Assembly (NCBI GenBank): GCA_900318795.1
Contig: ONLU01000003.1
Coordinates: 1-64,000 of the forward strand
From: an uncultured Prevotellaceae bacterium
Lineage (GTDB): Bacteria; Bacteroidota; Bacteroidia; Bacteroidales; Bacteroidaceae
Length of the DNA stretch: 64,000 nt
Direction of reading: 5' to 3'
In this document: piece by piece, positions 1-7,934 of the stretch
Position numbering within the stretch: the stretch's first letter is position 1
Layout: each line of letters opens with the position of its first letter
Position numbers and translations under genes: made by a program
The notes under the pieces: model-generated
What the model was told of the DNA's origin: nothing
Database searches by the model: none
The model's input: the letters and a program-made list of their open reading frames with translations, nothing else

Positions 1-54
1 AAGTTCTGCAAGGAATGTGGCCGTAGAGAGTATTGTTCAGACCCGATAAAATAA
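1..54 (+). CDS. C-terminal end of an upstream gene (partial)
   Basis: The window opens in a reading frame that ends KFCKECGREYCSDPIK followed by TAA. The cysteine spacing CxxC-x4-C suggests a small zinc ribbon at the extreme C-terminus. Only 17 codons are visible, so the family cannot be named. It lies 6 bp upstream of the next gene and is probably co-transcribed with it. Confidence 0.5.
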   Translation, partial: KFCKECGRREYCSDPIK

Positions 55-60
55 ACTAAT

Positions 61-576
61 ATGAGGAAAGCAAGCAGAGAAATGGATTCGGCCTTCGCAA
101 TGGAGGTATTAGACAAAGCTCCATATATCACCGTCAGTTTCACCAAGTCAGACGGTAGCCCCTATGGTGTTCCTTTGTCATTGGCACGTAAAGATGAAAA
201 GACCTTCTATTTTCATGGAGCTTTGGAGGGTGATAAGATGGACTGTATAGCATACAATCCCAAAGTGGCATTATCAGCTGTGACCCGATGCACTCCTACT
301 GTTGGTCCCAAAGATGGCAGCTTTACCCTCCAGTATAAATCAGCAATGGCTGTAGGTATCGCCGAGGTTGTTACTGATAAAGCAGAGAAAATAGAAGCTC
401 TAAGAATTATCTGTCAGCGTTTCCTCCCTCAACACATGGATGCTTTCGCTGCTGCGATAGAGCGCAGTCTGGAGAGAACGGCTGTTGTGAAGATAACCTT
501 GACAGAACCGCCAACAGGTAAGCGTAAGCAGTATGACAAACAAGGTGAAGAAATGAAATGGCAACGAATGGAATAG
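61..576 (+). CDS. Pyridoxamine 5'-phosphate oxidase-like flavoprotein (NimA-type)
   Basis: This 171-aa protein has the split-barrel FMN-binding fold of the PPOX/NimA group. Recognisable elements are the N-terminal motif APYITVSFTKSDGSPYGVPL, the strand TFYFHGALEGDKMDCIAYNP, and a C-terminal helix ending in LTEPPTGKRK. Members reduce small substrates with flavin, and NimA relatives inactivate nitroimidazoles, but this role cannot be assumed here. The length is normal for the family. ATG at 61 is 6 bp after the previous stop, and the next gene starts 6 bp downstream, so a short operon is likely. Confidence 0.75.
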   Translation: MRKASREMDSAFAMEVLDKAPYITVSFTKSDGSPYGVPLSLARKDEKTFYFHGALEGDKMDCIAYNPKVALSAVTRCTPTVGPKDGSFTLQYKSAMAVGIAEVVTDKAEKIEALRIICQRFLPQHMDAFAAAIERSLERTAVVKITLTEPPTGKRKQYDKQGEEMKWQRME

Positions 577-582
577 AAGAAT

Positions 583-1026
583 ATGGAAACAAGAAAACAC
601 ATAGCAGCAGAAAAGAAACGGTGCAATAGTCACAACTGCGCCCAGGCTATTCTTCATACCTATGCGGACGTAGCAGGGATAAGTGAAGATGATGCCATGA
701 ACATTGCCGGAGCTTTCGGTGGTGGTATGGGAAACATGGAAGGAACGTGTGGAGCACTCGTTGGATCAGGTCTCGTTTTGGGACTGGTCAACAAAGACAA
801 AGTAAAGTCCATGAAACAGATGCGCCAGATAATGACCAAGTTCCAAGAGAGAAACGGAGCCACACAATGCAAACTACTGAAAGGTATCGGTACAAAGGTA
901 GTATTGCGTGAGTGTCCTGACTGTGTAGCCGATGCAGCAGAGTTCCTTGAAGAACAAAGCCTGGCCTATTCTCACAGGCATCTTAGTAGGTTACATTGCC
1001 AATCGTATTATGAGTGGCGAAGGTAA
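583..1026 (+). CDS. C_GCAxxG_C_C family protein with a frame-shifted tail
   Basis: A putative redox protein of the C_GCAxxG_C_C family. The signature cysteines are visible: HNCAQAIL near residue 20, TCGALVGSGL near residue 58, TQCKLL near residue 98, and RECPDCVADAAEFLEE near residue 110. Family members normally stop shortly after the last cysteine helix. Here the frame continues for about 22 unrelated residues (from about SLAYSHRH), which are the out-of-frame start of the following YeaQ-like gene. This looks like a small deletion that removed the natural stop, the spacer and the first codons of the next gene. The function is unknown; a redox or metal role is inferred from the cysteines. Confidence 0.7.
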   Translation: METRKHIAAEKKRCNSHNCAQAILHTYADVAGISEDDAMNIAGAFGGGMGNMEGTCGALVGSGLVLGLVNKDKVKSMKQMRQIMTKFQERNGATQCKLLKGIGTKVVLRECPDCVADAAEFLEEQSLAYSHRHLSRLHCQSYYEWRR

Positions 1027-1195
1027 AGGCTGTTGCATGAACCTTATCATCGGCATCATTGGCAGTTATGTTGGTACTTTCATAAGCCACCTGCTCAACA
1101 TAGAACTGTTGGGGAAAGGTTATCTCACCAATTTTGTGTTCTGTGTAGTAGGAGCGATTACGGTATTGTGGATTTGGAAAAAGCTTTTTGATTAG
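932..1195 (+). CDS. GlsB/YeaQ/YmgE-like small membrane protein, start uncertain
   Basis: Residues from about WPILTGILVGYIANRIM onwards match the transglycosylase-associated (YeaQ/GlsB) family: a first membrane helix, the conserved motif SGEGKGCCMNLIIGIIG, then two more hydrophobic segments. The first ATG in this frame (932) lies inside the preceding C_GCAxxG_C_C coding region, in the +1 frame relative to it. The first ten or so residues (MQQSSLKNKA) are therefore probably not native. The original start seems to have been lost at a deletion junction near 950-965. Whether it is still translated from 932 is unknown. Confidence 0.6.
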   Translation: MQQSSLKNKAWPILTGILVGYIANRIMSGEGKGCCMNLIIGIIGSYVGTFISHLLNIELLGKGYLTNFVFCVVGAITVLWIWKKLFD

Positions 1196-1200
1196 TTAAT

Positions 1201-1713
1201 ATGAGTAGGATTATCAGAGAAGCCCAACCGAAGGATATGGCTGATATAATGACAGTCATGGATGCTGCAAAAGGAATTATGCGGCAGTCTGGTAATTTGC
1301 ACCAGTGGGGAGAAGGCTACCCGTCCGAAGCTGTCATTACTGCTGATATGGAGAAAAACGGAGGCTTTGTTATTGAAGATGACGGTAAGGTTGTTGGCTA
1401 CTTTGCTTTCCTACCATCCCCCGAACCCACTTATACCAGGATCTATGAAGGGAAGTGGCTTGACGATACTATGCCATATCATGTAGTCCATAGGATAGCC
1501 AGTTATCCAGAAGTTCACAGTATATTCAGCAGCATCATGGACTTTTGTTTCTCCCATAATCCAAACATCCGCATTGACACCCATAGAGACAATAAAATCA
1601 TGCAACACAACATATCAAAGCATGGTTTCTCCTATTGTGGCATTATTTATCTTGCTAGTGGGGCTGAAAGATTAGCATATCAAAAACATGTCAAGCATGA
1701 TTATGCTGAATAA
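1201..1713 (+). CDS. GNAT-family N-acetyltransferase
   Basis: A 170-aa protein with the GNAT layout. It has an N-terminal IREAQPKDMADIMTVMDAA segment, central strands GGFVIEDDGKVVGYFAF, and a C-terminal region IRIDTHRDNKIMQHNISKHGF. The latter has the typical asparagine-containing helix and a terminal strand GIIYL. It would transfer an acetyl group from acetyl-CoA to an amine; the substrate is unknown. It starts 5 bp after the YeaQ-like gene and ends the plus-strand run. No strong terminator follows. Confidence 0.8.
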   Translation: MSRIIREAQPKDMADIMTVMDAAKGIMRQSGNLHQWGEGYPSEAVITADMEKNGGFVIEDDGKVVGYFAFLPSPEPTYTRIYEGKWLDDTMPYHVVHRIASYPEVHSIFSSIMDFCFSHNPNIRIDTHRDNKIMQHNISKHGFSYCGIIYLASGAERLAYQKHVKHDYAE

Positions 1714-1774
1714 AAAAAATGAGAGTGCAACCACATTGGCTCACTCCCACCTTGACAGGATCACAATACATCAT

Positions 1775-2716
1775 CTATTCAACCTCTTCGTAATCTATAT
1801 AATCATCAAGCGGCGTCTCTGAATTAGACTTGTTGGAGTTTGTTTGCGCCAAATATTCTTCGTATTTTTTGATAGCTTTATTAATGGTTGTTGTTGACTT
1901 TTTCCAATCTTCTTGAAGATCCCTTAGAGAAGAACCAGATTTGTACTCTTCAATAATCTTTTCCATATCGGAAAGACTAAAGCCACCAGGAAATTTTACA
2001 TCACCATTTACATCCTTCTTGTTCCCCTTAAACCTGTTTCCCTTATCGCCACTATCCGAGGCACTCTTCCTAGTCGGCAAAACGTCATCCTCGGTAGCTG
2101 TGCCAACAATCTTAAAACACAAGAATGGCTCGTCAGTACGCTCTAATATTAATACTTCATCAGGTTCAGGAATATTTCTCCCAGTAACTATCTTAAAGAG
2201 CTTTTGGTCGCGATAACGTGTTGGCCCAATTGCCCAAATGCTGTCCATACCAGTGGTTAAAGTGTCTGCTACAGCTATGCTACTAATGTTAATGGGCTTA
2301 TGCTTAGACCAATCGTTTGAAGTGTGCGCAACCAAGACGAAGGTGATGTCTATGCCACGTTTCTTAGCCTCGTCTCTTATATCCTTAATGCCATCATAGA
2401 GCTTCTTTGCTATCGTTGGTTGTGTAATGTCTGATGTAAAACGAGTGATATTGTCTACAAAAACCGTTGCTGGTTTTGTCAAACTGTGCACGAGTTCACG
2501 ACACTGCTTAAGATACGAGTCAATTGAATAAGTCTGGCAAGTGGAGCGATAAATGTTCTCAAATACATATCCATGCTTTCCGTTGCGCTCACTCAGTTTG
2601 GCATACTGCATTTCGAGGTCTATGAGGTACACATCCTGCGGATCCAAAGAATAAGGCTTGCTACGATCCGATACAAACAGTTCGAATGGTTTACCTTTTG
2701 CTATAGCATCCATCAT
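1775..2716 (-). pseudogene. 5'-truncated AAA/RecA-like ATPase of a mobile element
   Basis: This 313-aa frame resembles the ATPase usually found after DUF3853 genes in Bacteroidales mobile elements. A Walker B-like strand (PATVFVDNITRF, near residue 85) and a following strand ITFVLVAHTSNDW are present. No P-loop (GxxGxGKS/T) is found: the frame starts MMDAIAKGKPFE, which corresponds to residues normally just after the Walker A helix. A C-terminal HTH-like region (SGSSLRDLQEDWKKSTTTIN, near residue 265) may bind DNA. Its start overlaps the DUF3853 stop by 4 bp, which is best explained by a deletion joining the two genes. It is probably non-functional as an ATPase. Confidence 0.55.
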
Positions 2717-3000
2717 CTGCGTTCCAACACGAGGTCGGCATCAATCACGATAATTTTACCCCGTTGAGACACCGCAGCATCAATAGCTCCGCTTTGTTTA
2801 ATTCTTGCTGCCGTAGAAATAGAACATCCAAGAAGAGAACACAGTCCTTTGAGTCCGTAGACATAGTGTTTCTTTACTTCTGGATATGTAAGAGCGTTCT
2901 CGTCTGCTGAACTGCTGTCAGAGAAGCCCAGACCTTCACGAAGAGCTTCAATGAACTCATCGACTGTCAAGCTGAAAATTGGTTTGCTGTTACTATTCAT
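2713..3000 (-). CDS. DUF3853 family protein (mobile-element HTH-like)
   Basis: A 95-aa protein with the DUF3853 core KHYVYGLKGLCSLLGCSISTAARIKQSGAIDAAVSQRGKI, a helix-turn-helix-like segment. These proteins accompany integrases and ATPase/primase genes on Bacteroidales integrative elements; their exact job is not established. The C-terminus ends at VIDADLVLERR, a little shorter than usual, right at the suspected deletion junction with the ATPase gene. A TACCTTTG box lies 27 bp upstream. No integrase is visible nearby, so this is a relic. Confidence 0.7.
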   Translation of the reverse strand: MNSNSKPIFSLTVDEFIEALREGLGFSDSSSADENALTYPEVKKHYVYGLKGLCSLLGCSISTAARIKQSGAIDAAVSQRGKIIVIDADLVLERR

Positions 3001-3026
3001 TTTTCGTTCTTTTAAGTTTCACGGTG

Positions 3027-3034
3027 CAAAGGTA
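3027..3034 (-). promoter_or_regulatory. Bacteroidetes -7 promoter box for the DUF3853 unit
   Basis: The minus strand reads TACCTTTG, a match to TAnnTTTG, 27 bp upstream of the DUF3853 ATG. No clear -33 TTTG is visible at the usual distance. Confidence 0.55.
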
Positions 3035-3362
3035 CTACAATAGAAATACCTCAACAAGGCTTTCAGCTGAACAGAACGCCCAACATAAAAAACTGGGCGT
3101 TTAAATTCATACGCTACTCCGTTATAGCGTTTGTATTTCTCTGAGATTTCTTATAAAACACTGAAAAACAAGTATATACAACAAATAAACAATGATAAGA
3201 GATTATTTTTCGCTGGCATAGAAGAAGAGTTGCTTACATACACAAGTTAAACCATTGTGTGTAGTATACAAAATGCGTGTATCGTTTTATTATAAAGAAG
3301 TATAAATGCCTTATGGTTTAGATTTCCGCCCTGACAGACATTAAAAAAACTTAAATCTTACG

Positions 3363-3383
3363 GGGTACCCTTTGGGGGTACCC
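3363..3383. repeat. Tandem GGGTACCC palindromes
   Basis: Two copies of the self-complementary octamer GGGTACCC are separated by TTTGG. Together they can fold as one hairpin on either strand. It lies about 60 bp beyond the 3' end of tRNA-Ser. Confidence 0.6.
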
Positions 3384-3402
3384 TCAATTGGCAGAAACAA
3401 TA

Positions 3403-3427
3403 AAACCCTCTGATTTTCAGTGGGTTT
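3403..3427 (-). terminator. Probable terminator of tRNA-Ser
   Basis: An 11-pair stem with one mismatch (AAACCC-T-CTGA facing TCAG-T-GGGTTT, loop TTT) starts 15 bp past the tRNA 3' end. On the minus strand it is followed by TATTGTTTCTG. The stem is strong but the T-tract is imperfect. Confidence 0.5.
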
Positions 3428-3441
3428 CAAATCTTTGGAAG

Positions 3442-3529
3442 CGGAGAGAACAGGATTCGAACCTGCGAACCGGTTTTGCCGGTTACACGCTTTCCAGGCG
3501 TGCCTCTTCAACCACTCGAGCACCTCTCC
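3442..3529 (-). tRNA. tRNA-Ser (anticodon GGA)
   Basis: An 88-nt class II tRNA read on the minus strand. The acceptor stem GGAGAGG pairs with TCTCTCC (last pair G-U). The anticodon arm is CACGC-CTGGAAA-GCGTG with anticodon GGA (reads UCC/UCU). A long variable arm (CCGG/CCGG type) follows, and the T arm carries GGTTCGAATCC. The discriminator base is G, and CCA is not encoded. It has its own -7 box 17 bp upstream and a downstream hairpin. Confidence 0.95.
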
Positions 3530-3545
3530 TTTTTGTAAGCGAATG

Positions 3546-3553
3546 CAAAAGTA
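3546..3553 (-). promoter_or_regulatory. -7 promoter box of tRNA-Ser
   Basis: The minus strand reads TACTTTTG (TAnnTTTG) 17 bp upstream of the mature tRNA 5' end. A heptad repeat array begins 10 bp further upstream. Confidence 0.6.
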
Positions 3554-3562
3554 CAATCTTTT

Positions 3563-3595
3563 CTTTGAACTTTGAACTTTAAACTTTGAACTTTA
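3563..3595. repeat. Heptanucleotide array (TTTGAAC type)
   Basis: Near-perfect 7-bp tandem repeats: TTTGAAC, TTTGAAC, TTTAAAC, TTTGAAC, TTTATGA. They sit between the tatD stop and the tRNA-Ser promoter. This is one of about nine period-7 arrays in the window. Confidence 0.75.
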
Positions 3596-3606
3596 TGATT
3601 TGTTAA

Positions 3607-4395
3607 CTATATATCGAAGACTCGGGCCACATTCTCGTTGGTGTAACGGCAGATTTCTTCTTCGCTGACACCATATGCGTCAGCCAGACGGATGATGACA
3701 TGACGGATGAATGCAGACTCGTTGCGCTGTCCCCGCATGGGAACGGGTGCCATATAGGGGGCATCGGTCTCAAGAACGATGCGGTCTAAGGGAACAACTG
3801 CGGGGAGAGTCTCTGGCAGATGGGACTTTTTGAACGTCAGCACACCACCGATGCCCAACACAAAGCGGGGAAACTCTAACAACTGAAGTGCTTCTTGCTC
3901 GTTGCCGGTAAAACAATGGAACACACCGCCCGGAAGACGGTCGGCATACTTCTTCAGGATAGCCACCATCTCGTTCTGTGCCTTGCGACAATGTATCATC
4001 AGCGGCAAGCGGGTTTCTACCGACCAGCGTACTTGTTCCTCAAAAGCCAACAACTGCTCTTGTTCGGATTCACGACTCCAATAATAGTCGAGGCCAACCT
4101 CACCGATGGCGAGGACTGATGGCTGATGGCTGATGGCCGATGTAAGAAGTTCCTTGATTGCAGCCAACTGTTCACGCCAGTCAGCACGCACCTCTTCAGG
4201 ATGCAGCCCCAGCATGGGACGGCAAAAGTCGGGATAACGGGCACAGGTATCGAGTACGCTTTGACACGACTTCAAGTCAATGGCAGGCAGGAACACCTGA
4301 GTACAGCCAGCCTCTCGAGCCCGCTGCACGACAGCATCGCGGTCTTCAGCAAACTCCTCGCCATCAAGATGGCAATGGGTATCGATGTAGTTCAT
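3607..4395 (-). CDS. tatD: TatD family metal-dependent deoxyribonuclease
   Basis: TatD-type TIM-barrel hydrolases act on DNA ends or D-aminoacyl substrates using two metals. Visible ligands are the N-terminal HxH in YIDTHCHLDGEEF, the glutamate in AIGEVGLDYYW, the histidines in MIHCRKA and FHCFTGNEQEA, and the late aspartate in ETDAPYMAP. An ATG at 4410 exists, but the family starts directly at MNYIDTHCHL, so 4395 is chosen, giving 262 aa. It is the last gene of a minus-strand run after tonB and the polyprenyl synthase. A short insertion at about residues 85-93 (ISHQPS) coincides with a 7-bp tandem repeat. Confidence 0.9.
   Translation of the reverse strand: MNYIDTHCHLDGEEFAEDRDAVVQRAREAGCTQVFLPAIDLKSCQSVLDTCARYPDFCRPMLGLHPEEVRADWREQLAAIKELLTSAISHQPSVLAIGEVGLDYYWSRESEQEQLLAFEEQVRWSVETRLPLMIHCRKAQNEMVAILKKYADRLPGGVFHCFTGNEQEALQLLEFPRFVLGIGGVLTFKKSHLPETLPAVVPLDRIVLETDAPYMAPVPMRGQRNESAFIRHVIIRLADAYGVSEEEICRYTNENVARVFDI
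4116..4143. repeat. Heptad array inside tatD
   Basis: CTGATGG is repeated three times, followed by CCGATGT. It lies within the tatD coding frame, where it reads as a Ser/His/Pro/Gln-rich stretch between two conserved blocks. Confidence 0.75.
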
Positions 4396-4441
4396 AGATT
4401 GTAACACCACGCTCTGACCATCAAGCCAGAGATTTTACGAT

Positions 4442-5422
4442 TTACTTATTGCGATGGAGCATTTCGTCCATGTAGTGACAGAGAGCTTGCTTGCACTCTT
4501 GAGGGACGTTGACCTCGGCAAGGGTCTGACGAGCTTGTTCAAAATAATAGTTGATTTTCTCTTCGCACAACTGCCGGATGCCAATCTCGTCATATAGGCG
4601 CGTCACCTCAGCCACCTTAACCTCGCGATTAAAGGTCTTGGCATTAATCCACCGTGACAGTTCTGCCCGCTGCTTGGTGTTTGCACGATTGAAAGCATTG
4701 ATCAGCATATACGTTTTCTTGTTGCTGGCGATGTCGCCGCCTATAGCCTTGCCGAACACTTTGGGGTCACCATAGACGTCGAGCAGGTCATCCTGTAACT
4801 GGAAGGCCAGTCCCATCTGTTCACCAACACGATAGAGACGGTCAGCATCCTCGTCAGGAGCGCCAGCCAGAATAGCACCCATCTTCAGGGCACAAGCCAG
4901 CAATACAGAGGTCTTCAGGCGAATCATTTCGATATACTCGTCTTCTGTCACATCGTTGCGCGTCTCGAAATCCATATCGTACTCCTGTCCTTCGCCAATC
5001 TCGAGAGCCGTTACAGTAAAAAGGTCGAGCACCTGCTGCAGTTTGTCGACAGGCACTTGTGCTACCCGCTGGTAGGCAAGCACCAGCATGGAGTCGCCAG
5101 AGAGGATGGCCTTGTTGGCATTCCAGCGACGATGTACGGTTTCATGTCCACGACGCATATCGGCATTGTCCATCAAGTCGTCGTGCAACAGAGTATAGTT
5201 ATGATAGGTTTCGAGTCCGATGGCAGGCATGAGGATGTCCTCGGGATTTTCGCGCCACAGTTGGTAGCCCAGTAGCATCAATACAGGCCGGATGCGCTTC
5301 CCCCCCAGAGAGAGAACATACTGTACGGGCTCGTAGAGCGAAGCGGGACGACGGTTGTAAGGCAGACTGGCAAGAAAGTCGTTGACACGCTGGAGAATTT
5401 GGTCAGAAGATAACTGTTTCAT
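4442..5422 (-). CDS. Polyprenyl diphosphate synthase
   Basis: This 326-aa trans-isoprenyl diphosphate synthase condenses isopentenyl diphosphate units onto allylic diphosphates. Both aspartate-rich motifs are visible: LLHDDLMDNADMRRG (first, near residue 80) and FQLQDDLLDVYGD (second, near residue 210). Also present are the GGKRIRPVLML substrate-binding segment and KTSVLLACALKMGA. The chain length of the product (geranyl, farnesyl or longer) cannot be read reliably. It is placed 7 bp after the tonB-like gene and 46 bp before tatD, so an operon is likely. Confidence 0.88.
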   Translation of the reverse strand: MKQLSSDQILQRVNDFLASLPYNRRPASLYEPVQYVLSLGGKRIRPVLMLLGYQLWRENPEDILMPAIGLETYHNYTLLHDDLMDNADMRRGHETVHRRWNANKAILSGDSMLVLAYQRVAQVPVDKLQQVLDLFTVTALEIGEGQEYDMDFETRNDVTEDEYIEMIRLKTSVLLACALKMGAILAGAPDEDADRLYRVGEQMGLAFQLQDDLLDVYGDPKVFGKAIGGDIASNKKTYMLINAFNRANTKQRAELSRWINAKTFNREVKVAEVTRLYDEIGIRQLCEEKINYYFEQARQTLAEVNVPQECKQALCHYMDEMLHRNK

Positions 5423-5429
5423 ATATTAA

Positions 5430-6146
5430 TCAAAGTTTAAAGACAATAGGAATACACACCTTGGTGCGACAAGGCTGATCGTTCTGAATGCCCGGTTTCC
5501 AGTCGGGCATCATGCGGAGCACACGCAACGCTTCGCGGTCACAGTCGGCAGATAGGGACTTGGTCACCTTAATGCCGGTCACCTTGCCGTCCTTCTCGAT
5601 ATAGAACACGGCCACCACCTGCCCCTGAATATTCATCCGACGGGCGCGGGAGGGATAGTGAAGGTTCTTGGTGAGCCACTTCATGAACTCGACAGCACCA
5701 CCCGGAAATTGCGGCAAGTCCTCGACAATATGGAAGTTGAGAGGATTGTTGGGGTCTACACCCATAGACGCAAGCGCATTGTCGTCATCCAACGACTCTT
5801 CCAACTCTTTGAGCAGCGACTCGTCATCATCGCCATCTTGCCCTTCGTGCTGAGGTTCTGGCTGTTGCAGTTCGATGTCATCATCGACAATGCGCAACTG
5901 TTCCGAGGGCTGAGACTGCTGTTTCTCCTGTAGCTCGGTGACTATCTGTTCGTTGGACATGGGAACAAGCTCGCTCTCGTGTACCAGTTCATCGAAATCA
6001 ATGGGATTGAAGGCCGTTTCATCAGAAGTAGAATTCCACTCCAATGACACGTAGAGCAAAGCCAACACCAGTGCCAGTCCCAGGAGAAATCCCGTAGTGC
6101 GCCGCTGTTCTATATCAGCCCTTGGTGTCTTTTTTTGTTCTATCAC
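5430..6146 (-). CDS. TonB-family energy transducer
   Basis: A 238-aa protein with a cytoplasmic basic N-terminus and one membrane helix (GFLLGLALVLALLYVSLEW, about residues 19-37). An acidic, Gln/Pro-rich periplasmic linker (about 60-130) follows. The C-terminal TonB fold has the motifs PQFPGGAVEFMKWL, LHYPSRARRMNIQGQVVAVF and ALRVLRMMPDWKPG. It would link the proton-motive force to outer-membrane receptors. The predicted start is GTG at 6146; a -7 box ends only 5 bp upstream, implying an almost leaderless mRNA. Confidence 0.85.
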   Translation of the reverse strand: MIEQKKTPRADIEQRRTTGFLLGLALVLALLYVSLEWNSTSDETAFNPIDFDELVHESELVPMSNEQIVTELQEKQQSQPSEQLRIVDDDIELQQPEPQHEGQDGDDDESLLKELEESLDDDNALASMGVDPNNPLNFHIVEDLPQFPGGAVEFMKWLTKNLHYPSRARRMNIQGQVVAVFYIEKDGKVTGIKVTKSLSADCDREALRVLRMMPDWKPGIQNDQPCRTKVCIPIVFKL

Positions 6147-6151
6147 GGCTG

Positions 6152-6159
6152 CAAAGTTA
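6152..6159 (-). promoter_or_regulatory. -7 box of the tonB-polyprenyl synthase-tatD unit
   Basis: The minus strand reads TAACTTTG. The transcription start should fall at or within a few bases of the GTG at 6146, leaving little or no 5' leader. Confidence 0.55.
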
Positions 6160-6203
6160 CAAATAAAATAAGAATTAACTGCCGGCGGTTACAATATTTT
6201 TTG

Positions 6204-6211
6204 TACCTTTG
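6204..6211 (+). promoter_or_regulatory. -7 box of porQ-cmk
   Basis: TACCTTTG lies 47 bp upstream of the porQ ATG and is the only good promoter match in the divergent 112-bp gap with the tonB-like gene. Confidence 0.6.
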
Positions 6212-6258
6212 CCGTTGATTTATAAATAAATTAAGGTAAAAAAGTTAAAAGGTCAAGA

Positions 6259-7248
6259 ATGGGAGCTATCATCAACAAGCAATCGAAGTGGGCGAAGGTA
6301 TTGCCTTCATGCCTGCTGCCTGTTTTCCTTTTTGCCGTTTTACCGCTTAGTTTAAAGGCTCAGGAGAGTCAGGAAGTATATAGTTTCCTGCGACTGCCCG
6401 TAAGCGCCCATGTGGCAGCCTTAGGCGGTGACAACATCACGCTGAGCGACGACGACCCTACCCTTCTCTTCCATAATCCGGCACTCATCAACGGTGTATC
6501 TGACAAGAGCATCAACCTGAACTTCATGACTTACATGGAAGGTGCAAAGACAGCGTCAGCATCGTTCATTAAGGCTTATAAGGAACGAGCCACCTGGGGG
6601 GCATCTGCTCAGTATATGGACTATGGATCGATGAAGGAGACCACCATTGAGAACATACAGACCGGTGATTTCTCTGCACGTGACATTGCTCTGGCAGGTT
6701 CGTTTGCCTACATGTTGACTAATAGCCTCAGCGGTGGCATCACGGCCCGATTCATCTCGTCTCATATTGCCAGCTATTCATCGGCAGCCGTGGCCGTTGA
6801 CCTGGGACTCAACTACATGGACGAAGAACGGGGATGGTCGCTGTCTGCTGTTGCCAAGAACCTGGGTGGGCAAATCAAGGCCTACGACGAAGACTTTGAG
6901 CGCATTCCCCTTGACCTGCAGTTGGGTGTGACGAAACGCCTCATCGGTTCACCTTTGCGGGTGTCTGCCACCTTTTCGCGACTGAACAACTGGGACCAGG
7001 GCTTCATCAAGCATCTGGCCGTAGGGGCAGATTTGCTGCTTGGCGAGAACATCTATGTGGCAGCCGGATACAACTTCCGGAGATCCGACGAAATGAAGGT
7101 CAGCGACAAGGAAAGTGAGAGTAACCATGGAGCAGGATTCTCCGTGGGTGGCGGACTGCAGCTGGAGCGTTTCAAACTACAAGTAGCATACGCCAAATAC
7201 CATGTATCAGCCAATTCATTGTTAATAAATGTCAGTTATTCATTATGA
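6259..7248 (+). CDS. porQ: Type IX secretion system protein PorQ
   Basis: A 329-aa outer-membrane beta-barrel (PorV/PorQ branch of the FadL-like group) with a signal peptide ending near LKAQES. The start of the mature domain, [17 protein letters not shown], followed by [13 protein letters not shown], is the characteristic PorQ opening. The C-terminus ends in an amphipathic strand ([13 protein letters not shown]). PorQ takes part in the T9SS attachment complex that anchors secreted proteins to A-LPS. The stop overlaps the cmk start by 4 bp (ATGA). Linkage of porQ to cmk and ispH is a familiar Bacteroidetes arrangement. Confidence 0.88.
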   Translation: MGAIINKQSKWAKVLPSCLLPVFLFAVLPLSLKAQESQEVYSFLRLPVSAHVAALGGDNITLSDDDPTLLFHNPALINGVSDKSINLNFMTYMEGAKTASASFIKAYKERATWGASAQYMDYGSMKETTIENIQTGDFSARDIALAGSFAYMLTNSLSGGITARFISSHIASYSSAAVAVDLGLNYMDEERGWSLSAVAKNLGGQIKAYDEDFERIPLDLQLGVTKRLIGSPLRVSATFSRLNNWDQGFIKHLAVGADLLLGENIYVAAGYNFRRSDEMKVSDKESESNHGAGFSVGGGLQLERFKLQVAYAKYHVSANSLLINVSYSL

Positions 7249-7931
7249 AGAAGATTACGATAGCTATTGACGGCCATTCGTCGTGCGGCAAGAGCACAAT
7301 GGCCAAGGACCTGGCCCGCGAGGTGGGCTATGTATATGTTGATACGGGCGCCATGTACCGTAGCGTCACACTCTATGCCCTGCGCAACGGGCTGTTCAAT
7401 AGTGACGGAAGTATCAAGGAGGCCGAGCTGGAAGCCCAAATGAAAGATATCCGCATCGACCAGCGACTGGTGGATGGCAAGACCGTGACATTCCTGAACG
7501 GAGAAGACGTAGAGCGCGACATCCGGACATTGGAGGTATCAAGCCATGTCAGTCCCATTGCCACACTGGCCTTTGTCCGCAAGGCCCTGGTGGCACAGCA
7601 ACAACGCATGGGACAGGAAGGAGGCATCGTGATGGACGGTCGTGACATCGGCACCGTTGTCTTCCCTCATGCAGAACTGAAAATCTTTGTCACGGCCTCG
7701 GCTGAGGTACGTGCTCAGCGCCGCTACGATGAGTTGAAGCAGAAGGGTATGCCTGCGGACTATGCTGACATCCTGAAGAACGTTCAGGAACGGGACTATA
7801 TAGACTCTCACCGCGAAGTGTCCCCCCTGCGCCAAGCTGATGATGCCATCCTGCTGGACAACTCGAATATGACCATTGCCGAACAGAAGCAATGGCTGAT
7901 GGAACGATTCAACGAAACCGTTGCACAATAA
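7245..7931 (+). CDS. cmk: Cytidylate kinase
   Basis: A 228-aa (d)CMP kinase, transferring phosphate from ATP to CMP or dCMP. It shows the P-loop [15 protein letters not shown] at the N-terminus, [15 protein letters not shown], the CMP-binding motif [12 protein letters not shown], and the lid region [11 protein letters not shown]. Length and motif order are normal. It is coupled to porQ by a 4-bp overlap and ends 3 bp from the stop of the convergent ispH. Confidence 0.95.
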   Translation: MKKITIAIDGHSSCGKSTMAKDLAREVGYVYVDTGAMYRSVTLYALRNGLFNSDGSIKEAELEAQMKDIRIDQRLVDGKTVTFLNGEDVERDIRTLEVSSHVSPIATLAFVRKALVAQQQRMGQEGGIVMDGRDIGTVVFPHAELKIFVTASAEVRAQRRYDELKQKGMPADYADILKNVQERDYIDSHREVSPLRQADDAILLDNSNMTIAEQKQWLMERFNETVAQ

Positions 7932-7934
7932 GTT

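Larger units (their letters stand above)
3001..3402. other. Gene-poor flank between mobile-element relic and tRNA-Ser
   Basis: No convincing gene. It contains the promoter box at 3027, a perfect 8-bp-arm hairpin (AACGCCCA at 3075-3082 with TGGGCGTT at 3094-3101), a smaller hairpin at 3113-3130 (CGCTA/TAGCG), and a double GGGTACCC palindrome at 3363-3383. The position beside a tRNA gene would suit a degraded integration site, but no copy of the tRNA 3' end was found on the far side of the relic. Confidence 0.5.

Noticed and set aside
1723-1748. Terminator after the GNAT gene
   Set aside because: Only a 5-bp GAGTG/CACTC match with a long loop and no T-tract.
3442-3529. Functional att site pair using tRNA-Ser
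   Set aside because: No second copy of the tRNA 3' end was found to the left of the mobile-element relic, and no integrase gene is present.
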